Shown here: positions 53,323 to 61,181 of the stretch, piece by piece | Position numbering within the stretch: the stretch's first letter is position 1 | Layout of the letters: each line of letters starts with the position of its first letter | Source: CAYULW01 sp964445815 | GTDB lineage: Bacteria > Bacteroidota > Bacteroidia > Flavobacteriales_E > Vicingaceae | Direction of reading: 5' to 3' | Assembly (NCBI GenBank): GCA_964445815.1 | Contig: CAYULW010000001.1 | Span: 620,001 to 684,000, forward strand | Length of the DNA: 64,000 nucleotides | The notes under the pieces: model-generated | What the model saw: the letters and a program-made list of their open reading frames with translations, nothing else | Databases searched by the model: none | Told to the model about the DNA's origin: nothing | Made by a program: the position numbers and the translations under genes

Positions 53323-54633
53323 TCAGTGATTCGCTAAACTTTGAATATAATCTTGAATCAAATATTCAGATAGTAACTTTGAATATCTATCGGATCCTTT
53401 TTGATTCCAGTGTCCGTCCACCTTAAACCAATAGGTGTTAATTTCATCTTCATTCAAGCCTTCAAATACGGTGTATCCATCAAAATGCTTCAATTTATAA
53501 TGATCCGCAATAATATTCATTTCGACTCTATGCTGATTCCTTTTTCCAGAAAGCTGGTTCATGAGCTCGAATTTAGATGGTATCGAAGCTAAGAGCACAT
53601 CTTTATTGTTATTCTGACACCATTCTAAGATTTTATCTAAGAGCTTATATTTTTGTTGTCCCATTTCATCTTGAAGACTTAATATATCCCTAACAGATGA
53701 TCGATCAAGCCGATTGCTTTTTTTTTGAAGTGCTTTTTTTGATATTAACCTTTCAAGCCTATTTTTTAGTGGCCAGTTAAACGGAATCAAACGCTTTGTG
53801 TCTAATTCATTTATTTCCATATCACTATATAAAAGACGTTGTGATCGTAGAGTATTGAATTGTTCCTTCCTGAAACTCTCATCTGCCTCCCATTCAAATT
53901 TTTTAATGCGCCCTATGAAACTTTCATTTTGCACTTCCATAATCATAAAATCGCGATAGATATTATCTTCAAAAGGGGCAATGATAAGACCATCAAAATC
54001 GTATCTAGGAACCAGCTCTTTAAAGAAAATGGAATACCAATTCATTAACCCTCCTCCATCAATCCCAAAAGAATAGAGCTCTATTTTGCCTGAGCCTAAT
54101 GAATCGTTAACTGTTTTTTGCACCCTATTCGGCAAATTGTCTTTTAACATGATTCCTGCGATGAAAGAGTCGCCTAAAATCATCCATCGTTTTGTAGAAG
54201 AGTCTGCTTTTGGGTAATTGTAATCCTGATGCATTAACCACCCTTTATTATTTGGATAGAAGACATTATCGTATATCATCTTTCCGCCACCGGATCTGAA
54301 TACCCGTATACTGTCCTTTGTCAATCTATATCCTCTAACATGATCAAATACTGCACATTTTTCATTGAACCCTGATTCACCCTTAAAAGGGTGAAATCCA
54401 TAGGTAATGCCTTCACCGATAAGATAGGCATAGGCAATTCCCGATAAGACTAAGGCAGTATTAATTGATTTTTTTTTAATGAGGAATGTAGAAATAAAAC
54501 CAAGTATTATACAAACAACTCCAAGCAGAAATGATGGGGATAAAAACGAATAATGCAATAACCAGCTTCCTCCTATAATTGCAAAAGGGAAGGAGACAAG
54601 AAATTGAATTGAGTATTTAACTCTTTGTTTCAT
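53323..54633 (-). CDS. Membrane-anchored SGNH hydrolase
   Basis: A 436-residue protein with about four N-terminal membrane segments and a C-terminal SGNH domain. Block I 'MILGDSFIAGIML' carries the Ser of G-D-S-F, block II 'YSFGIDGGGLMNW', block III 'APFEDNIYRDF' is degenerate (no clear G-x-N-D), and block V 'FKVDGHWNQKGSDRY' supplies D-G-H. Such proteins are often O-acyltransferases or esterases acting outside the inner membrane. It heads the - strand operon that continues to the amidotransferase and carbamoyltransferase. Confidence 0.68.
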   Translation of the reverse strand: MKQRVKYSIQFLVSFPFAIIGGSWLLHYSFLSPSFLLGVVCIILGFISTFLIKKKSINTALVLSGIAYAYLIGEGITYGFHPFKGESGFNEKCAVFDHVRGYRLTKDSIRVFRSGGGKMIYDNVFYPNNKGWLMHQDYNYPKADSSTKRWMILGDSFIAGIMLKDNLPNRVQKTVNDSLGSGKIELYSFGIDGGGLMNWYSIFFKELVPRYDFDGLIIAPFEDNIYRDFMIMEVQNESFIGRIKKFEWEADESFRKEQFNTLRSQRLLYSDMEINELDTKRLIPFNWPLKNRLERLISKKALQKKSNRLDRSSVRDILSLQDEMGQQKYKLLDKILEWCQNNNKDVLLASIPSKFELMNQLSGKRNQHRVEMNIIADHYKLKHFDGYTVFEGLNEDEINTYWFKVDGHWNQKGSDRYSKLLSEYLIQDYIQSLANH

Positions 54634-54768
54634 TAATAAGGCTCAAATAACAGAAATTTGTTCTACATAAGGTGTTTGTTTTTTTAAATTTTGAAATAAA
54701 TTGCATGCCTGTTATTTCGAACTACACTGGTTTATTGAAAAATGAGAAATGCAGTTTAGAATATGTTT

Positions 54769-54776
54769 TATGTTTG
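54769..54776 (+). promoter_or_regulatory. Bacteroidota -7 promoter box TATGTTTG
   Basis: An exact TAnnTTTG box 24 bases before the ATG of the GT2 gene, giving a short leader of about 17 bases. No TTG lies at the expected -33 distance. Spacing to the start codon is the main support. Confidence 0.45.
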
Positions 54777-54800
54777 GGAACGAATTAATCGGATGTTAAA

Positions 54801-55538
54801 ATGAATGATCCTGCTATGCAAACTTGGTCTATCATTATACTCTGTTATAATGAAGAATATACAATAGTACAGGTAATAAAAGATGCAATTGACACTTTAA
54901 GCATAATATCCAGAAATAAAGGTCAGGTAGTGGTGGTTAATGATGGAAGTAGTGATAAGTCTGAAGAGGCGATTAAACCATTGTTAGAACAGTATAATAA
55001 TATCACTTACATTAGACATGATACCAATTTAGGAATAGGGGAGGCTTTGCATTCAGGATATGACAATTCATGTGAAGAAAATGTGGTCATGGTTTCCGGT
55101 GATGCTCAGTTTGACGTTAAAGAATTAATTCCATATAAGAATTTCCCTTTGGGGACCTTTGTTTCTTTCTATAGGATAGATAATGAAGTTTATGGAACAA
55201 AACGAAAACTCATTTCTTCTTTCAATCGTATTTTTAATAGGTATCTGCTTGGTTTGAAATTAAAAGATGTCAATTTTATAAAAGCATATAAATTAGAAAC
55301 GATCAAAGCCCTTTCCTTAAAAGTAAGAAGTTCTCTTGTTGAGTCGGAAATTTGCGCGAAGCAAAACATTCTCGGACATAAAGTGATAGAAGTTGAATCA
55401 ACTTACAAGCCTCAAATTGGCGGACAAAGCTATGGAGCATCAAAAAAAATAATCAACCAAGCCATTCTCGATATGCCTAAACTCTTCTTTGCTTGTTTAG
55501 TTTTTAGATTTCAAAAGACATTTGGTCATTTTACATAG
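54801..55538 (+). CDS. GT2 family glycosyltransferase
   Basis: A 245-residue GT-A glycosyltransferase of family 2: 'WSIIILCYNEEYTIVQVI' opens the nucleotide-binding domain, 'VVVVNDGSSDKSEEAI' is the metal-binding acidic region, and 'NLGIGEALHSGYDN' and 'VVMVSGDAQFDV' supply the D-x-D equivalent. Members of this small type include dolichol-phosphate mannose/glucose synthases; no membrane tail is seen here. It is the first gene after a promoter box and precedes the second Asp-hydroxylase gene by 143 bases. Substrate unknown. Confidence 0.82.
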   Translation: MNDPAMQTWSIIILCYNEEYTIVQVIKDAIDTLSIISRNKGQVVVVNDGSSDKSEEAIKPLLEQYNNITYIRHDTNLGIGEALHSGYDNSCEENVVMVSGDAQFDVKELIPYKNFPLGTFVSFYRIDNEVYGTKRKLISSFNRIFNRYLLGLKLKDVNFIKAYKLETIKALSLKVRSSLVESEICAKQNILGHKVIEVESTYKPQIGGQSYGASKKIINQAILDMPKLFFACLVFRFQKTFGHFT

Positions 55539-55639
55539 CATTACACAAGTAGCCGACCTGCTTTAATGGGATATACAAATTAATGAAGCAAAATAATTAT
55601 TTAAAGATCGAGAAGCATTTCTTCCTTTAGCCAAAATTG

Positions 55640-55647
55640 TAGTTTTG
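55640..55647 (+). promoter_or_regulatory. Bacteroidota -7 promoter box TAGTTTTG
   Basis: A perfect TAnnTTTG box about 35 bases before the ATG of the second Asp-hydroxylase gene. It would drive the hydroxylase - nucleotidyltransferase - ABC exporter unit. No -33 TTG at proper spacing is seen. Confidence 0.4.
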
Positions 55648-55681
55648 GAAAAATTAGTTTATCCATATGATACAACAGTAA

Positions 55682-56320
55682 ATGGAGATAAATAATCGGA
55701 AAGTAGAGACAGTAAAAGAGATTGGTACTGTGGATATTGATAAACTTCGTAAGAAGTTAAAAAGCATTGAAGTCCATGATTGGGATACGCCTGAAGATTT
55801 TCAGGTCAATTACAACAAATCGTTAGAGGGACTCAGGGGGGTAAAAACTAAAGCGCTAGCTTTAACAAAACACATCACTTTTAAGTTTGCAGATAAACGA
55901 AATACATCAATTCGCTACATTGAATGTTCAAGGTGGCAGGAATGGAAAGAGACACTTATGCCCATTATGAATGAGGTGGCTCACTATTTAGGATATACCA
56001 CTCCCTTTTTCCCAAAAGCAATGCTAGCGAATTTACCGGCTAAGTCATTTATCCCACCTCATATTGATGGCGATGAAAAAGGTCATGTGCCTCACAAAAT
56101 TCATATACCGGTTCAAACCAATGAAGCTTGCTTTTTTTATATTGAAGATCAGAAATTTCATTTTCGAGAAGGTGTGGCTTATGAAGTTAATAACGGTAAG
56201 AGGCATTCGGTGATTAATAACGGTGAATCAGATCGAATTCATTTTATATTTGAATGTTTAGACATCAATCAGCAATCAAAAACCATTCAAGAGCGGATGT
56301 TAAATCCAACTAAACGGTAG
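55682..56320 (+). CDS. Aspartyl/asparaginyl beta-hydroxylase family Fe/2OG oxygenase (second copy)
   Basis: A 212-residue paralogue of the hydroxylase at 33565. The iron triad is H127-x-D129 in 'IPPHIDGDEKG' and H175 in 'NNGKRHSVINNG'; R185 in 'SDRIHFIFECL' would bind 2-oxoglutarate. Shared motifs include 'MLANLPA-S' and 'PHKIHIPVQTN'. It is followed closely by the nucleotidyltransferase and ABC exporter genes, so it belongs to the export unit. Two hydroxylases could match two neighbouring Asp residues in the candidate core, or one may act elsewhere. Confidence 0.82.
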   Translation: MEINNRKVETVKEIGTVDIDKLRKKLKSIEVHDWDTPEDFQVNYNKSLEGLRGVKTKALALTKHITFKFADKRNTSIRYIECSRWQEWKETLMPIMNEVAHYLGYTTPFFPKAMLANLPAKSFIPPHIDGDEKGHVPHKIHIPVQTNEACFFYIEDQKFHFREGVAYEVNNGKRHSVINNGESDRIHFIFECLDINQQSKTIQERMLNPTKR

Positions 56321-56369
56321 ACAACTCAGAATGGTAAAAAAGCAATGAGATTCATTATGGTAGTCAATA

Positions 56370-57566
56370 TTGGAAAAAAGGAAAAGCTTGGCAAATAGAG
56401 TTAATTCAGATGAATTTAAGTTGCTCACTTCTTTATGCGCACTAAAGTTTCATTCGAGTCATGAAATTGTGTTGCCAACAAAGGTTGACTGGGAAAGCGT
56501 GATTGATTTAGCTGAGCAACATCGACTGACTCAGCTTCTTGCAAAAGGTTTGACCGACCTTGAGATACCAATCGATGATGAACTGAAATCCAAATGGTCA
56601 ACTTCTAATAAAAAGATTCATCGGAAGATGTTACATTTTGCAAGAGAGGCCTTTATTCTTTCTGATGCGCTAAAAAAGAAGCAAATTGAGTTTCTTTTTT
56701 TGAAAGGGCCTTTCACGTCATATAAAATATTTGGAGATTTAAGCTCCAAACATTCCAGAGACATTGATCTTTTTATCGATGAAAGTCAATTGACAGAGTG
56801 CATATCAGTTCTTGAGTCTCTTGGTTATTGCTTGCATTCATCTTATAAACAATTCTATCAGAAACAGAAAAAAACGTTTAGGAAGAACAATAATCAAATT
56901 GTATTCTTTCACAAAAAGAAAAAGATTCAATTGGAAATCCATTGGAGATTATTTGCAAACAAATACTATTTCGCGTCCTCTTTTAAAGAGCAAATTGAAA
57001 ACAAGCAAACCATTGATATTACTTCAGAGTCTGTTGATCTTTTTTCTGATGAGTACTTGTTGATTTATTTATGTGCTCATTCAGCTAAGCACAAATGGGC
57101 ATTATTGTATTGGTTATTTGAAATAGCGGCTTATACATATAAAAATGATTTTGAGTGGAATAGAGTACTCGAAATGAGTCAAAATTTAAATGTGGAAAGG
57201 CCATTAGTGCAGGGAATATTTTTATGTAATCACTTTTTTAATCTGCCTATTCCTGATGTATTAAAAGCCTATGCTGAAGGCGATAGTCAGTTTAAAGGCT
57301 TAGTAAAAAGCGCAATAAATGAGATATATTCCCTACATGGCGAATCAGAAAGAAGTCGCTTTATGGAGAATCTTAATAAATTGATCTATAAACTTAGGTT
57401 AAGTAAAAGTTTAAGATATAAAGCAGCTAGTTTTCGATGGATTTCAACTAAAGACTTTGAATTGATTAAAATTCCAGAATCATTGTTTTTTTTGTATTTC
57501 TGTTTTCGTCCCTTATTTTGGCTTTGGCGATACACAATCCCCTCATTTATAAGAAATGAAACTTAG
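56370..57566 (+). CDS. Nucleotidyltransferase family protein (NTP_transf_5 type)
   Basis: A 398-residue protein of the uncharacterised nucleotidyltransferase family seen in lasso and related RiPP clusters. The core motif is 'FLFLKGPFTSYKIFGDLSSK', followed by 'SRDIDLFIDESQ' with the D-x-D metal pair. The helical C-terminal 250 residues fit the family. The start is TTG. It overlaps the ABC exporter gene by 11 bases. In lasso clusters such genes accompany a kinase; here the HPr-kinase-like gene is 23 kb away. A transfer of nucleotide, phosphate or sugar to the peptide is conceivable. Confidence 0.78.
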   Translation: MEKRKSLANRVNSDEFKLLTSLCALKFHSSHEIVLPTKVDWESVIDLAEQHRLTQLLAKGLTDLEIPIDDELKSKWSTSNKKIHRKMLHFAREAFILSDALKKKQIEFLFLKGPFTSYKIFGDLSSKHSRDIDLFIDESQLTECISVLESLGYCLHSSYKQFYQKQKKTFRKNNNQIVFFHKKKKIQLEIHWRLFANKYYFASSFKEQIENKQTIDITSESVDLFSDEYLLIYLCAHSAKHKWALLYWLFEIAAYTYKNDFEWNRVLEMSQNLNVERPLVQGIFLCNHFFNLPIPDVLKAYAEGDSQFKGLVKSAINEIYSLHGESERSRFMENLNKLIYKLRLSKSLRYKAASFRWISTKDFELIKIPESLFFLYFCFRPLFWLWRYTIPSFIRNET

Positions 57567-59250
57567 TTTTTCGACTTCTACACTTTCAAAAATGATTAGC
57601 CTGCTAAAGGAGGTCAAGCTCAATGCGGCGATGGCTTTACTCATAATGATGTTTTTGGGCTTAACAGAAGGAGTGGGTTTGCTTCTGATTATCCCGCTAT
57701 TAGGCATTGCAGGAGTAGAAGTAACCTCAACTGACAATCGAATTGTTGATGGTGTACAAATCCTTTTTGAACAAATGAGTATACCGATGTCAGTTCTTTC
57801 AGTCTTATTCTTTTACCTGCTAGTCATGATTGTTTATGCCCTTTTGAACTATATTCAAAGACTAAGCACAGCAAAGATTGGTCATAGAGTTACACTGAGG
57901 TGGCGAAGTAAGTTCTTTAAGGGCTTAAATTTTTCCCTTTGGTCAAGACTACAAACTCAGAAGAATAGTGAAATACAGAATGCATTGACAATTGAGATCA
58001 GAAAATTGGGCAACATAAGTAACCAGTTGATTCAATTATTTGGAACAACCATAGTAATCCTAGTCTATCTCTTTATTTCTGCTTCATTGTCTGTTAAACT
58101 GACAGCCATAGCTGTCCTTTCGGTTGGATTACTGGCATTTATTAATCGTCCATTAAATAGAAAGAGTAAAGCTTTAGGAATTGCAGCTATCGACTTTAAT
58201 CAAAAAATACAGTCTATTATCTTAGAGTTTTTTCGAGCCTTAAAATTGGTTAAAACGTATAAAAAAGAACTGGAACATCAGGAAGAGTTTGAGCATGTGA
58301 ATAAAAAGCTGGAAGAGCAGGTCTTAGCTCACATCAAGGTGACAGCAAAAACTAAGGTCTTGTTTGATATTCTTGCCACGACTATTATTACACTCTATAT
58401 CTTTTTTGCCATTGAAGTCATAAAGACTTCGACAGCTACACTATTGCTACTCATTTTTATTTTTGCAAGATTGCTTCCAAAGGCAACACGTTGGATGAAT
58501 ACTTATCAGCAGATCATACACTTAATGCCTGCTTTTGATCACATTGTAGACTTAATGAGTCGTTTTGAGGCTGATCCAATAAATAACAGACAAGCTAATG
58601 ACCGGTACAAACTAAAAAAAGAGATTCGATTTAAGGGAGTTGACTTTTCCTATGGGAAGTTAAAAGTATTGGAAAATGTCAGTTTTTCGTTTTTTGCGAA
58701 TAAAACAAACATTTTGTTGGGTGCCTCCGGAAAAGGTAAGAGTACTGTTATAGATTTAATAATGGGACTTCAGAAGCCGATTAAAGGAGAAATTTGTATT
58801 GATGGCAAAACAATGGAAGAAATTGATTTAAATGCATGGAAAGAAGGGATTGCCTACGTTCCGCAGGACTCATTTCTATTTAATCGATCAATAAAGAAGA
58901 ACCTGCTTTGGGTTAATCCGGAAGCTACTGCAGAAGAACTTCATCAGGTACTAGTTCGGACTTCGGCATTCGATTTTGTTCAGCGACTTCCTAATGGGAT
59001 AGATACAGTAGTAGGTGATAATGGAACTGCATTATCTGGTGGGCAAAGGCAAAGGATTAGTCTGGCTAGAGCACTATTAAGAAAACCTGAATTGTTGATA
59101 CTAGACGAAGCAACCAGTTCTGTAGACGATGAAAATGAAGAAGTTATTAAGAAGGCGTTGAACGATTTGAAAGGAGAAATGACTATAATTATTGTAGCGC
59201 ATCGCTCAAACTTAATGGATTTGGCGGATCATTTAATAGAATTACAATAG
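57556..59250 (+). CDS. ABC transporter, fused permease/ATPase (lasso D-type exporter candidate)
   Basis: A 564-residue half-transporter. The N-terminal part (about 1-320) has five to six membrane segments. The ATPase domain from about 350 has Walker A 'GASGKGKST', Q-loop 'YVPQDSFLF', signature 'ALSGGQRQRISLARALL' and Walker B 'ELLILDEATSS'. No C39 peptidase domain precedes it, so leader removal must be done by another protein, matching the B2-like protein. A homodimer would export peptide or lipid-linked substrates. A glycan or lipid flippase role cannot be excluded. Confidence 0.85.
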   Translation: MKLSFSTSTLSKMISLLKEVKLNAAMALLIMMFLGLTEGVGLLLIIPLLGIAGVEVTSTDNRIVDGVQILFEQMSIPMSVLSVLFFYLLVMIVYALLNYIQRLSTAKIGHRVTLRWRSKFFKGLNFSLWSRLQTQKNSEIQNALTIEIRKLGNISNQLIQLFGTTIVILVYLFISASLSVKLTAIAVLSVGLLAFINRPLNRKSKALGIAAIDFNQKIQSIILEFFRALKLVKTYKKELEHQEEFEHVNKKLEEQVLAHIKVTAKTKVLFDILATTIITLYIFFAIEVIKTSTATLLLLIFIFARLLPKATRWMNTYQQIIHLMPAFDHIVDLMSRFEADPINNRQANDRYKLKKEIRFKGVDFSYGKLKVLENVSFSFFANKTNILLGASGKGKSTVIDLIMGLQKPIKGEICIDGKTMEEIDLNAWKEGIAYVPQDSFLFNRSIKKNLLWVNPEATAEELHQVLVRTSAFDFVQRLPNGIDTVVGDNGTALSGGQRQRISLARALLRKPELLILDEATSSVDDENEEVIKKALNDLKGEMTIIIVAHRSNLMDLADHLIELQ

Positions 59251-59280
59251 AAGTTGTTGAATTCAGTAGGTTGCAAATAA

Positions 59281-59304
59281 AAAAAGCGACAACTGTCGCT
59301 TTTT
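59281..59304. terminator. Bidirectional hairpin terminator
   Basis: A perfect 10-bp stem, AAAAAGCGAC and GTCGCTTTTT, around the loop AACT. The A/T runs on both sides let it work in either direction, serving the ABC exporter gene (+) and the tail-collar unit (-). Confidence 0.85.
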
Positions 59305-59321
59305 TATTGAAGATATTTTCT

Positions 59322-59840
59322 CTAACTTCTCGAAGGATAAACACCATAAAGACAAATAATATATTGTATGCCCAAGTACGGGTTTCTGATATTAAAGTTT
59401 TGTCCTCCTCCGGTGTTGCCAACTATTACTGATTGGTTATACATTGCAATGTTAGTTCCTGAGTGATCTGCATAAGTAGTTGCCGCGGCTAATTGCTTAT
59501 TGCTAGGATTTGCACCTGCAGCAGGCGCAGCCGTAGCATTTAAAGTAGCAGCATGGCTATGTGAAGGCAGATTAGAGGTAGTTAAGGTCACAGTTTCAGC
59601 TCCCCCGCGTGATCCTTGTTTTATAGGACTAAGTCCCGGACCTGTTCCTGAATGAGTTGCTATTCTTCCACGTAGGTCAGGCACTCCAAATGTTGTTCTT
59701 CCGTCCCCACCATATATGGTGCCTAGTAAAGAAAATAATGCACTGAATTGGCTAATTGGCAACAATTGTCCGTTACAAAAAGTCCAGTTTCTCATGGCAA
59801 AGTTGCCACCAAACATTCTGATTTCTCCTAAATATTCCAT
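59322..59840 (-). CDS. Tail-collar domain protein (microcystin-dependent protein type), copy A
   Basis: A 172-residue protein with the phage tail-collar fold: 'MFGGNFAMRNWTFCNGQLL', 'LGTIYGGDGRTTFGVPDLRGR' (quoted by its core 'YGGDGRTTFGVPDLRGR'), then glycine/alanine-rich 'HSHAATLNATAAPAAG' and 'NPYLGIQYIICLYG'. These proteins are often called microcystin-dependent protein-like or tail fiber; no prophage genes surround them here. It is two bases downstream of the 118-residue gene in the same operon and differs from copy B at about 14 residues. Function unknown, perhaps a surface or secreted adhesive fibre. Confidence 0.82.
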   Translation of the reverse strand: MEYLGEIRMFGGNFAMRNWTFCNGQLLPISQFSALFSLLGTIYGGDGRTTFGVPDLRGRIATHSGTGPGLSPIKQGSRGGAETVTLTTSNLPSHSHAATLNATAAPAAGANPSNKQLAAATTYADHSGTNIAMYNQSVIVGNTGGGQNFNIRNPYLGIQYIICLYGVYPSRS

Positions 59841-59842
59841 TT

Positions 59843-60199
59843 TTATTTGATTTTAAGTTCGAGTTCGTTAAGTTGAATTATGATTGCAGAGCCTGTATTT
59901 GCGGTTATTGCAATACTGCCATACTGGTCAATGTCGATGTCATAAGATCCTCCACCCTCGTATCGGGCATAAACTTCATAAGTTTTAAATCGGAATAAAA
60001 CACCCCAGGTTTCATTTAGCTCATAGCCCTCGATTTTTTTATCACCCAAGTCAAGAGCTACAAATTGACCGATACCCGGTATTTCAAAAATGGCATTTCC
60101 GATCGGGCCAACCTCTCCGGTACCTCCATCTTTAGCAATGGTTTTATCTCCTACAGTCACATCAAAGCGGTAGGAATTCGTAATGTTTAAGTTGTACAT
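59843..60199 (-). CDS. Beta-rich hypothetical protein, copy A
   Basis: A 118-residue protein I do not recognise. It is rich in short alternating strands ('YRFDVTVGDKTIAKDGG', 'YEVYARYEGGGSYDIDID', 'GSIAITANTGSAIIIQL') and has no signal peptide. It differs from copy B only at the penultimate residue (Ile versus Thr). It is paired with the collar protein, so the two may be fibre components or cargo of the same secretion route. No function is proposed. Confidence 0.7.
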   Translation of the reverse strand: MYNLNITNSYRFDVTVGDKTIAKDGGTGEVGPIGNAIFEIPGIGQFVALDLGDKKIEGYELNETWGVLFRFKTYEVYARYEGGGSYDIDIDQYGSIAITANTGSAIIIQLNELELKIK

Positions 60200-60246
60200 A
60201 TAATTTTGAATTTATTGGTTAAAGAAAGTTTTAAAAGATTAAGAAT

Positions 60247-60275
60247 AAAAAAGGCAATAATCAATTGCCTTTTTT
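60247..60275. terminator. Hairpin terminator after collar copy B
   Basis: Perfect 12-bp stem AAAAAAGGCAAT and ATTGCCTTTTTT with loop AATCA. It ends the unit B transcript on the - strand before unit A begins, so the two units may be expressed separately. Confidence 0.8.
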
Positions 60276-60278
60276 TCT

Positions 60279-60797
60279 CTAACTTCTTGAAGGAAATACG
60301 CCATAGAGGCATATGATAAATTGAATACCTAAATAGGGATTTCTAATATTAAAGTTTTGTCCTCCTCCGGTGTTGCCAACTATTACAGATTGGTTATACA
60401 TCGCAATATTAGTTCCTGAATGATCTGCATAAGTAGTTGCTGCGGCTAATTGCTTATTGCTAGGATTTGCACCTGCAGCAGGTGCAGCCGTAGCATTCAA
60501 AGTAGCTGCATGACTATGTGACGGTATATTAGAAAGGGTTAGGGTTACCGTCTCATGCCCGGATCTCGCTCCTTGCTTTATCGGAGATAAACCTGGTCCT
60601 GTTCCCGAATGTGTTGCAATTCTACCTCTTAGATCAGGAAGAGCAAATGTTGTTCTCCCATCGCCACCATATATGGTGCCGATTAATGAAAATAATGCAG
60701 AATTACCACTAATGGGGAGTAATTGACCATTGCAAAAAGCCCAGTTTCTCATGGCAAAGTTGCCACCAAACATTCTGATTTCTCCTATATATTCCAT
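60279..60797 (-). CDS. Tail-collar domain protein, copy B
   Basis: A 172-residue paralogue of copy A. The collar motif 'YGGDGRTTFALPDLRGR' and the G/A-rich end are conserved; changes cluster in the N-terminal half and at 'GARSGHETVTL'. The central part 'HSHAATLNATAAPAAGANPS' and the region through 'NTGGGQNFNIRNPYLGIQ' are the same in both. It lies one base after the 118-residue gene start of its own unit. Function as for copy A. Confidence 0.82.
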   Translation of the reverse strand: MEYIGEIRMFGGNFAMRNWAFCNGQLLPISGNSALFSLIGTIYGGDGRTTFALPDLRGRIATHSGTGPGLSPIKQGARSGHETVTLTLSNIPSHSHAATLNATAAPAAGANPSNKQLAAATTYADHSGTNIAMYNQSVIVGNTGGGQNFNIRNPYLGIQFIICLYGVFPSRS

Positions 60798-60798
60798 T

Positions 60799-61155
60799 TT
60801 ATTTAGTTTTAAGTTCGAGTTCGTTAAGTTGAATTATGATTGCAGAGCCTGTATTTGCGGTTATTGCAATACTGCCATACTGGTCAATGTCGATGTCATA
60901 AGATCCTCCACCCTCGTATCGGGCATAAACTTCATAAGTTTTAAATCGGAATAAAACACCCCAGGTTTCATTTAGCTCATAGCCCTCGATTTTTTTATCA
61001 CCCAAGTCAAGAGCTACAAATTGACCGATACCCGGTATTTCAAAAATGGCATTTCCGATCGGGCCAACCTCTCCGGTACCTCCATCTTTAGCAATGGTTT
61101 TATCTCCTACAGTCACATCAAAGCGGTAGGAATTCGTAATGTTTAAGTTGTACAT
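60799..61155 (-). CDS. Beta-rich hypothetical protein, copy B
   Basis: A 118-residue protein, with 117 residues identical to copy A and no visible DNA difference over the common stretch. It is the first gene of the unit; its leader shares about 18 bases with that of copy A. Codon-level identity, while the linked collar gene has diverged, argues for recent gene conversion. Function unknown. Confidence 0.7.
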   Translation of the reverse strand: MYNLNITNSYRFDVTVGDKTIAKDGGTGEVGPIGNAIFEIPGIGQFVALDLGDKKIEGYELNETWGVLFRFKTYEVYARYEGGGSYDIDIDQYGSIAITANTGSAIIIQLNELELKTK

Positions 61156-61181
61156 ATTAATATGAATTTATTGGTTAAAGA

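Larger units (their letters stand above)
59316..60225. repeat. Tandem duplication unit A (collar plus 118-residue gene)
   Basis: This copy and unit B (60273-61181) begin with the same TTTTCTCTAACTTCT run and end with GAATTTATTGGTTAAAGA. The 118-residue genes differ at DNA level only in their last codons by eye, whereas the collar genes carry scattered changes. The pattern points to recent duplication with later gene conversion. Confidence 0.85.
60273..61181. repeat. Tandem duplication unit B (collar plus 118-residue gene)
   Basis: The upstream (- strand) copy of unit A, separated from it by a hairpin terminator. Shared sequence includes about 30 bases of leader beyond the 118-residue gene. 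The edges show no target-site duplication, so insertion as a mobile element is not suggested. Confidence 0.85.

Noticed and set aside
54705..54788. 27-codon ORF before the GT2 gene as a second precursor
   Set aside because: It has no leader motif and the promoter box of the next gene lies inside it.
59322..61155. Prophage or phage tail module
   Set aside because: Tail-collar proteins are the only phage-like signal; no capsid, terminase, integrase or other tail genes are nearby.
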